Of a DNA stretch of 64,000 nucleotides, positions 58,158 through 64,000 are shown one piece after another. The notes under the pieces are model-generated. The model saw nothing but the letters and a program-made list of their open reading frames with translations, ran no database searches and was not told the origin of the DNA. This DNA comes from Lacticigenium naphthae DSM 19658 (GTDB taxonomy: Bacteria; Bacillota; Bacilli; Lactobacillales; Carnobacteriaceae_A): the NCBI RefSeq assembly GCF_000425865.1, contig NZ_AUEG01000001.1, forward strand, positions 124,001 through 188,000. The letters run 5' to 3'. Position 1 is the first letter of the stretch; each line of letters opens with the position of its first letter. The position numbers were made by a program, and so were the translations under genes.

Positions 58158-58877
58158 ATGAAACCATTAATTAAAGATTTTAAAGATATTTTCATTTATA
58201 CTTTTACGAGTATAACTACCTTGGTCGTTTTTATTGTATTACTAGTATTTATAGAAATGGATATAACTTTATCCCTCTTACTGAGTTTGATTTTAGGAGC
58301 ATTCCTTTTTTATCAACAAGATAAAAACAAAGCATACTCAAAAAAGGATAAAAAAGTAAGATTAAAAAAACTGTCTGCTGAAAAAGAAGATTTCTATTCG
58401 GCTAAGGGACTTACTAAAGAAGAAACCCAATATTTTAGAGAAACTATGAATACTGCCAAAGCAAATATCTTAGAACTAGAAAAAAATTTCAATTCATCTT
58501 CTAAACTTAAAGCTATAGAGCATAGAAATAACACCATTAGTTTAACCAAAGGTCTATTTAAAGCTATAACCAATGAACCCAATCGGTTACATGAAGTGGA
58601 TAAGTTTTTATATGTACATCTCCCTTCACTGGCTGAATTGACAAAGAAATATTTAGAAATCAATGATCATTTAGCAAAAAGCAAATCATCCTTCCAAATT
58701 TTAGAAGAAAGTGCAAACACAATCGATGATATGTGTGAGTTAGTAGCTGAAGATTATGTAAAATTTAAATCTGGTGAAATAGAGGATTTAGAGTTAGAAG
58801 TTGAATTAGCTAAACAAACTTTAAATAGTCAGGATAAACTAACAGAAGCTGAGTCATTCAAGTCAAGCGAAATATAA
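58158..58877 (+). CDS. XpaC-like protein (5-bromo-4-chloroindolyl phosphate hydrolysis family)
   Basis: A membrane-linked protein of unknown function; the family name comes from an enzyme assay. The 239 residues have two transmembrane helices at the N-terminus (about residues 12-32 and 38-55) and a long helical, charged cytoplasmic part. The start at 58158 has GGAG 7 bp upstream; an earlier frame start is less good. It is followed by a TelA gene, as in the Bacillus xpaC-yaaN pair. Confidence 0.8.
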   Translation: MKPLIKDFKDIFIYTFTSITTLVVFIVLLVFIEMDITLSLLLSLILGAFLFYQQDKNKAYSKKDKKVRLKKLSAEKEDFYSAKGLTKEETQYFRETMNTAKANILELEKNFNSSSKLKAIEHRNNTISLTKGLFKAITNEPNRLHEVDKFLYVHLPSLAELTKKYLEINDHLAKSKSSFQILEESANTIDDMCELVAEDYVKFKSGEIEDLELEVELAKQTLNSQDKLTEAESFKSSEI

Positions 58878-58899
58878 ATTTTAGGAGTTGATGTTGTTC

Positions 58900-60102
58900 A
58901 TGGTAGAGTTTAAAAATAACCAATCAGAAGAAACCGAAAAAGATTTAGAAGATTTATTAAGTAATCCATTTTCAGAATCTACTTTAGATTCTGAAATCCA
59001 ACCGCTACCTTCAAAAAACTCAATAAAGGATTCTGTTAAGAAAGAAGAATCAATTTATTTCAATCTTTCTACTAAAAGAAAAAATCAAGCTGAGGAACTA
59101 GCAAAAAAAATCAATGTTACGGATTCTGACTCTGTTTTAAATTATGGACAAGATGCTCAGAAACAATTAACAGATTTTTCTCATTCTATGCTCACTCATG
59201 TTCAAAACCAGGAAACTGGTGCTATTGGTGAAACGCTGAATGATTTAATGTTTCATCTACAAGAGGCCAATCCAAGTGATTTAAAAGCCGACGATCGAAA
59301 TCTTTTCAAAAAATTATTTGGAAAAATTAGCCGCTCAATTTATGAAACTACCGCCAAATATCAAAAAATTGGTGCTCAAGTAGATAAAATATCTTTAAAG
59401 TTGAGCAAAGAAAAAGATTTGCTTCTTGATGATAACAAAATGCTTGAAGGATTGTATCAAAAAAACTTAGAATACTTTGATGCCTTGAACGTTTATATTG
59501 CTGCCGGAGAGTTGAAAATCAATGAAATAATCGATGAAATCCTTCCGAAAGCAGTAAACAAAGCAGAAACTAGTACAAATCAAATGGACATCCAACGTGT
59601 GAATGATTTAAATCAATTTTTAGATCGATTAGAGAAAAGAGTTTATGATCTTAAAATAGCTAAACAAATGACAATTCAACAAGCGCCTCAAATCCGATTG
59701 ATTCAAAATACAAATCAAGTTTTATCGGAAAAAATCCAAACTTCCATCAATACTGCAATTCCTTTATGGAAAAATCAAATTGCCGTCGCATTAACTTTGT
59801 TACGACAAAAAGAAGCAGTGACAGCTCAAAGACAAGTATCTGAAACAACTAATGATTTATTATTGAAAAATTCTGAGATGTTAAAACAATCATCAATCGA
59901 GACTGCAAGAGAAAATGAAAGAGGCATTATTGATATTGAAACTTTACAAAAAACTCAATCTAGTCTTGTTGAGACTTTGGAAGAAACCTTATCGATTCAA
60001 AAAGAAGGGCGTATGAAACGCATAGAAGCCGAAAGAGAATTGGTCACTATGGAGAATAATCTGAGAGATCAACTGCTAAAATTAACGACCGAAGATAAAT
60101 AA
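58900..60102 (+). CDS. TelA-family toxic anion resistance protein
   Basis: A cytoplasmic helical protein of the TelA/YaaN family, linked to resistance to tellurite and to cell-envelope antimicrobials in Gram-positives. The roughly 400 residues include an acidic N-terminus and the TelA domain (LYQKNLEYFDALNVYIAAGE, AKQMTIQQAPQIRLIQNTNQ and SVIET-like segments near the end). The ATG at 58900 is 12 bp from AGGAG, and a TTG at 58894 is 6 bp away, so the exact start is unsure. It forms a probable operon with the XpaC-like gene. Confidence 0.9.
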   Translation: MVEFKNNQSEETEKDLEDLLSNPFSESTLDSEIQPLPSKNSIKDSVKKEESIYFNLSTKRKNQAEELAKKINVTDSDSVLNYGQDAQKQLTDFSHSMLTHVQNQETGAIGETLNDLMFHLQEANPSDLKADDRNLFKKLFGKISRSIYETTAKYQKIGAQVDKISLKLSKEKDLLLDDNKMLEGLYQKNLEYFDALNVYIAAGELKINEIIDEILPKAVNKAETSTNQMDIQRVNDLNQFLDRLEKRVYDLKIAKQMTIQQAPQIRLIQNTNQVLSEKIQTSINTAIPLWKNQIAVALTLLRQKEAVTAQRQVSETTNDLLLKNSEMLKQSSIETARENERGIIDIETLQKTQSSLVETLEETLSIQKEGRMKRIEAERELVTMENNLRDQLLKLTTEDK

Positions 60103-60107
60103 ATTTC

Positions 60108-60141
60108 AAAAAAGCCACCTTTTAAAAGGTGGCTTTTTTTG
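60108..60141 (+). terminator. Terminator of the XpaC-TelA operon
   Basis: AAAAAGCCACCTTTT and AAAAGGTGGCTTTTT form a near-perfect hairpin followed by T7. Confidence 0.92.
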
Positions 60142-60151
60142 AGCGTTAAAT

Positions 60152-60180
60152 TTGAACATTTTGTGACAATTGACTATACT
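60152..60180 (+). promoter_or_regulatory. Promoter of the GlsB-type gene
   Basis: TTGAAC, 17 bp, then TATACT, about 40 bp before the start codon. Confidence 0.6.
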
Positions 60181-60219
60181 AAGAATTGTAATACATTAAT
60201 ATTTTAGGAGGAATAGATT

Positions 60220-60465
60220 ATGGGATTTATTTGGTCATTAATTGTTGGCGGTATTATTGGAGCAGTCGCAGGTTATATTGTAGGTAAAGATGTACCAGGT
60301 GGTATCATCGGAAACATCATAGCTGGTTTCTTAGGAGCTTGGATTGGCGAAAGCCTTTTCCCTAACTTGGGACCAGAAATTGGTGGATTTGTTATTATAC
60401 CGGCTTTAATTGGTGCAATCATTTTAGTGTTTGTATTCTCGCTGATCATTGGCAGAAAAAAATAA
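60220..60465 (+). CDS. GlsB/YeaQ/YmgE-family membrane protein
   Basis: A small membrane protein of the general-stress GlsB (transglycosylase-associated) family. The 81 residues form three transmembrane helices with glycine-rich faces (IVGGIIGAVAGYIVGKDVPGG, IIGNIIAGFLGAWIGESLFP). GGAGG lies 8 bp before ATG. In enterococci such genes lie near Gls24; no Gls24 gene is visible here. Function is unclear. Confidence 0.9.
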   Translation: MGFIWSLIVGGIIGAVAGYIVGKDVPGGIIGNIIAGFLGAWIGESLFPNLGPEIGGFVIIPALIGAIILVFVFSLIIGRKK

Positions 60466-60474
60466 CAAGGTTTA

Positions 60475-60525
60475 AAAAAGACTCCCAGTTAACTATCAAA
60501 ATAGTTAACTGGGAGTCTTTTTTAC
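60475..60525. terminator. Terminator between the GlsB-type gene and csp
   Basis: GACTCCCAGTTAACTAT and its exact complement form a 17-bp stem with loop CAAA, with A and T tracts on both sides. Confidence 0.92.
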
Positions 60526-60534
60526 TCACTGTGA

Positions 60535-60735
60535 TCAAGCTTTAACCACATTAGCTGCTTGAGGTCCACGATCTCCCTCTACGATTTCAAACTCTACTTC
60601 TTGACCTTCTTCAAGAGATTTGTATCCTTCTTCATTAATTGCACTAAAATGAACGAAAACATCATCATGACCTTCGACTTCAATGAAACCGAATCCTTTT
60701 TCTGCATTAAACCATTTTACTGTTCCTCTTTCCAC
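60535..60735 (-). CDS. Cold-shock protein (CspA family), third copy
   Basis: A 66-residue cold-shock protein with RNP1 KGFGFI and RNP2 VFVHFSAI. It differs more from the tandem pair at 41005 and 41385 (for example IEVEGHDD and [10 protein letters not shown]) and keeps RGPQAANV. It lacks their duplicated 5' UTR block. TTGGAGGTAATATTG provides its ribosome site. Confidence 0.97.
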   Translation of the reverse strand: MERGTVKWFNAEKGFGFIEVEGHDDVFVHFSAINEEGYKSLEEGQEVEFEIVEGDRGPQAANVVKA

Positions 60736-60899
60736 AATATTACCTCCAAAGTATTATTGTAACAAACTCGATCGATCCATAGATGATACATTTTATTGCA
60801 AACTCTATTTCAATAAATCAAAGTCTATCACTATACAAATTATATAAAAAAATGGCTATTTATGCAAGGGCTACCATTATAAAAAAATGCAAAACAATA

Positions 60900-60930
60900 A
60901 AAAAAACCTCCCCATATCGAGGAGGTTTTT
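60900..60930 (-). terminator. Terminator of ileS
   Basis: AAAACCTCC and GGAGGTTTT stem with an A-run (U on the minus strand). Confidence 0.8.
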
Positions 60931-60956
60931 CCCATTGTTTATTGCTAGTTATTAGC

Positions 60957-63740
60957 TTATTTTTCTGAATCATTTTCCTCAAAATATTGTGGATAATGGT
61001 CTGTAACAATAGTATGGCATCGCCCACATAAATTAGGCGCTTCTTCGATTGTACCAACTTCTTCACTTATAATTCGACATCTCTCACAGGTCTCTCCATG
61101 TTTATGTTCTACTTTGATGGACAGCCCTTCAAATTCAAGGAGATCTGAAGATGGTTCTTCTTCGCTAATTTCTAATTCTGAAACAATCAACACTTGACGT
61201 AAGTCAGTATCTAAGCTTTCTAAAATAGCTCGTGTATCTTCGTTAGGATATAGAGTCACTTTCGCTTCAAAAGACTTCCCGATAACTTTTTGATCGCGAG
61301 CGACTTCTAATGCTTTTAATACATTATCTCGTATTTTCATAAATTTGGACCATCGAATCATGAGATCTTTAGCATTAGCATATTCACTAGTTTCTGGCAT
61401 GTCTGCTAATTGGATATACTCTTCTTCCTCACTTAGATATGTCCAAATTTCTTCAGTAGTATGAGGTAAAATTGGAGTAAGAAGTTTCGCCATTGTTAGA
61501 GCTGCTTGATAGAAAACAGTTTGCATAGCTCTTCTCTCATAGGAATCTTCTGCTTCGATATAAACGACATCTTTCGCAAAATCTAAATAGAAATTAGATA
61601 AATCAACCGTTGTAAAGTTACTAATAGTCTTATAAATAACAGAGAATTCATAGTTCTCATAGGCAGTCTTCACTTTTTTTGTCATGTCATTTAAGCGGTT
61701 GACCATGTATTGATCGACCGATCTCAAATCTTCATAGGCAACACCATTCTGAATCGGATCAAAATCACTAGTATTTGCAAGTAGAAAGCGAATGGTATTT
61801 CTTATTTTTCTATAAATCTCTGAAACTTGGTTGATTATCTCCATGCTCACGCGAACATCTGCTTGCGAATCTACACTAGAAACCCACAACCTAATAATAT
61901 CTGCACCCTTTTGCTTGATTATTTTGTTAGGATCAATAGTATTCCCAATTGATTTGCTCATTTTTCTTCCATTTCCATCTAAAACCATTCCTTGGGATAA
62001 GACTGCCTTGTAAGGAGCAGTACCATTGATAGCTACACTAGTTGTCAAACTAGAATTAAACCAGCCACGATACTGATCAGAGCCTTCTAAATAGAGATCT
62101 GCAGGGAATTTAAGGTTTTCTCTATTCTTTAAAACAGCTTCATGAGATGAACCTGAATCAAACCAAACATCCATTATATCAGTTTCTTTAGTAAATATTC
62201 CATTTGGACTTGACGGATGACTAAAACCATCTGGAAGCAAATCTTTTGCTTCTCTTTCAAACCAAACATTTGAGCCAAACTCTCCAAATAATTCAGCTAC
62301 ATGATTAGTCGTTTCAGGTGTAATGATCGATTCTCCATCCTCACCATAAAAAATAGGTAGCGGAACCCCCCAGGCACGTTGTCTTGAAATTACCCAGTCG
62401 CCTCTATCTCTAACCATATTGAATATTCTTTGCATCCCCCATGGTTGTAGCCAGTCAACAGTCTCAATATTGTCTAAAATATCTTGTCTGAATTTATCTA
62501 TTGAAGCAAACCATTGCGGAGTTGCTCTAAATATAACTGGTTTTTTTGTACGCCAATCATGCGGGTAACTATGGACAAAGAAATCTAATTTTAATAATGC
62601 ATCTTCTTTTTCGAGCCAATCAGTTATGACTTTATTTGCATCATCATAGAACATTCCTTCTAATCCTGGAGCTTCATTTGTAAAACAACCTTTGCTATCA
62701 ACAGGAGATAGTATAGGTAGATTATATTTTTGTCCAACTATATAATCATCATCCCCATGGCCCGGTGCAGTATGGACCAATCCAGTTCCTTCTTCTAAAG
62801 TAACGTAGTCACCTAAAATAATTAGAGAAGTTCGATCGTACATTGGATGTTGAGCAGTCATTTGTTCCATATCGGATCCTTTTAATTCTTTTTCAATTGA
62901 TACCGATTCCCAGCCTATTTTTTCTGAGACTTTATCAATCATCTCTGAAGCTATAACATATTTTTTCTCGTTGACTTTTACTACAGCATATTTGACATTT
63001 GGATTAACTGCTATTGCAAGGTTAGACGGAATCGTCCACGGTGTAGTTGTCCAAATAACAAATGCAGTATCTGTATCCAGTAAGCCTTTCCCATCTTTAA
63101 CTTTAAATCCAACATAGATATTTGCTGATTTTACATCATGATATTCGATTTCTGCTTCAGCTAAAGCTGTTTCACTTGATGGGGACCAATAGATTGGTTT
63201 TAGCCCTCTATAAATATATCCTTTTTCAGCCATTTTTCCGAAAACTTTTATTTGGGATTCTTCGTATTCTTTTTGTAGAGTAACATAGGGATTATCCCAT
63301 TCACCAGCTACTCCAAGACGTTTGAAATCGATTCTCTGTTTATTGATTTGTTCCCAAGCGTAGTCTTCACATAATTTACGGAATTCAGCCACACTCATAT
63401 CTTTTCTGTTTACACCCTTATTAGTCAACGCTTGTTCAATAGGTAAACCATGCGTATCCCATCCTGGAACGTATGGAGCTTTAAATCCTGTCATAGACTT
63501 ATAGCGGACTATGATATCTTTACTGATTTTATTTAAAGCATGACCCATATGAATATTCCCATTTGCAAATGGGGGGCCGTCATGTAATACAAAAGTTGGT
63601 TTTGATTCATTCACCTGTTGCCTTTTTTCATATATCTTTTCTTTTTCCCACTCAGACTGTCTTTCAACTTCTTTTGTCGGTAAACTTGCTCGCATAGGAA
63701 ATTTAGTCTTTCCTAATTGTAACGTTTCTTTCATTTTCAT
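60957..63740 (-). CDS. ileS: Isoleucyl-tRNA synthetase
   Basis: It charges tRNA-Ile and edits valine. The 927 residues contain the HIGH signature as [14 protein letters not shown], the editing domain, the KMSKS loop [15 protein letters not shown], and a C-terminal zinc finger ([14 protein letters not shown] with LCGRCHTIV). The start at 63740 has AAGGAG 8 bp upstream; the longer frame runs through the leader. It is under a T-box. Confidence 0.98.
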   Translation of the reverse strand: MKMKETLQLGKTKFPMRASLPTKEVERQSEWEKEKIYEKRQQVNESKPTFVLHDGPPFANGNIHMGHALNKISKDIIVRYKSMTGFKAPYVPGWDTHGLPIEQALTNKGVNRKDMSVAEFRKLCEDYAWEQINKQRIDFKRLGVAGEWDNPYVTLQKEYEESQIKVFGKMAEKGYIYRGLKPIYWSPSSETALAEAEIEYHDVKSANIYVGFKVKDGKGLLDTDTAFVIWTTTPWTIPSNLAIAVNPNVKYAVVKVNEKKYVIASEMIDKVSEKIGWESVSIEKELKGSDMEQMTAQHPMYDRTSLIILGDYVTLEEGTGLVHTAPGHGDDDYIVGQKYNLPILSPVDSKGCFTNEAPGLEGMFYDDANKVITDWLEKEDALLKLDFFVHSYPHDWRTKKPVIFRATPQWFASIDKFRQDILDNIETVDWLQPWGMQRIFNMVRDRGDWVISRQRAWGVPLPIFYGEDGESIITPETTNHVAELFGEFGSNVWFEREAKDLLPDGFSHPSSPNGIFTKETDIMDVWFDSGSSHEAVLKNRENLKFPADLYLEGSDQYRGWFNSSLTTSVAINGTAPYKAVLSQGMVLDGNGRKMSKSIGNTIDPNKIIKQKGADIIRLWVSSVDSQADVRVSMEIINQVSEIYRKIRNTIRFLLANTSDFDPIQNGVAYEDLRSVDQYMVNRLNDMTKKVKTAYENYEFSVIYKTISNFTTVDLSNFYLDFAKDVVYIEAEDSYERRAMQTVFYQAALTMAKLLTPILPHTTEEIWTYLSEEEEYIQLADMPETSEYANAKDLMIRWSKFMKIRDNVLKALEVARDQKVIGKSFEAKVTLYPNEDTRAILESLDTDLRQVLIVSELEISEEEPSSDLLEFEGLSIKVEHKHGETCERCRIISEEVGTIEEAPNLCGRCHTIVTDHYPQYFEENDSEK

Positions 63741-63771
63741 TTTATTTTCTCCTTTTTTCCAAAAAATAAAA

Positions 63772-64000
63772 AAGACTTCTCCCATAAGGGACGAAATCTT
63801 TTCGCGGTACCACCCAATTTAAAAAGCATTAGCTTTTTCTCTCTCTTGTTAACGCCAATATACGTCTTCAACTACTTAATTCGCTGAAAAATGTACTGAA
63901 TGATCAAATCATAATAGTGACCTCATCGGACTTTCACCAATCTCCGACTCGCTAAAAGGTTTATTTAGAATGCTGTTTCAGATTATACATTTGTTTTATT
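63772..64000 (-). promoter_or_regulatory. T-box leader of ileS, extends beyond the window
   Basis: The T-box TTGGGTGGTACCGCG reads on the minus strand at 63817-63803. A terminator (AAGATTTCGTCCC/GGGAGAAGTCTT with a U run) lies at 63800-63761. Stem I continues to the window edge, so promoter and specifier cannot be confirmed. Confidence 0.88.

Overview
The window reads as ordinary chromosome of a low-GC, rod-shaped, non-sporulating lactic acid bacterium of the order Lactobacillales, most like the Carnobacteriaceae (Carnobacterium and relatives). The evidence is AT-rich DNA with AAGGAGG ribosome sites, MreBCD with MinCD (a rod), EzrA, LiaFSR, an IreB homologue, T-box control of aminoacyl-tRNA synthetases, and gene order shared with Bacillus and Enterococcus but without the sporulation or competence genes that sit at some of these sites in Bacillus. 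The family assignment is inference. I see no insertion sequence, prophage, CRISPR array, toxin-antitoxin pair or rRNA.

Layout. 1-8.2 kb: pyruvate dehydrogenase E1alpha, E1beta and the start of E2, then glutamate dehydrogenase, peptide deformylase, RNase J1, a Cof-type HAD phosphatase and tRNA-Ala(GGC). 8.5-13.3 kb: a secreted M28 aminopeptidase, a 0.9-kb gene-poor gap and the liaF-liaS-liaR envelope-stress operon. 13.5-20.6 kb: greA, udk, mltG, the DUF1292-ruvX-ireB group and alaS with a T-box. 20.6-29.7 kb: a YitT-family membrane protein, a diacylglycerol-kinase-like lipid kinase, recD2, mnmA, DUF1831, a cysteine desulfurase and rarA. 29.7-36.7 kb: 6S RNA, uspA, ackA with a YtxK-like methyltransferase, the L21-Prp-L27 operon with a leader, and a T-box-controlled amino-acid ABC transporter. 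36.7-45.8 kb: the division and shape cluster minD, minC, mreD, mreC, mreB, two tandem cold-shock genes, radC, a HAD phosphatase and valS with a T-box. 46.2-52.5 kb: tpx, thiI with a second cysteine desulfurase, ezrA, free-Met-R-sulfoxide reductase, and rpsD with a leader. 52.7-64 kb: a voltage-gated-type K+ channel with a small downstream gene, an eRF1-like protein, a YktB protein, a nucleotide and NAD salvage operon (nudF, small membrane protein, mtnN, nicotinamidase), an XpaC/TelA pair, a GlsB-type membrane protein, a third cold-shock gene and ileS with a T-box.

The genes fall into a few linked jobs. Two cysteine desulfurases each sit beside a tRNA thiolation enzyme (MnmA or ThiI). The min, mre and ezrA genes set cell shape and division, while liaFSR, ireB, mltG and telA act on the envelope. 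Four T-boxes (Ala, Val, Ile and an amino-acid importer) tie expression to tRNA charging.

I found no clear undescribed system. The most interesting signals are regulatory: a duplicated 5' UTR with a hairpin just before the ribosome site of two tandem csp genes, a T-box of unresolved specificity before an amino-acid importer, a possible short transcript in the 0.9-kb gap, and a few small uncharacterised proteins in conserved-looking operons. Promoter, riboswitch and terminator calls rest on reading the sequence by eye. No search or folding program was run.
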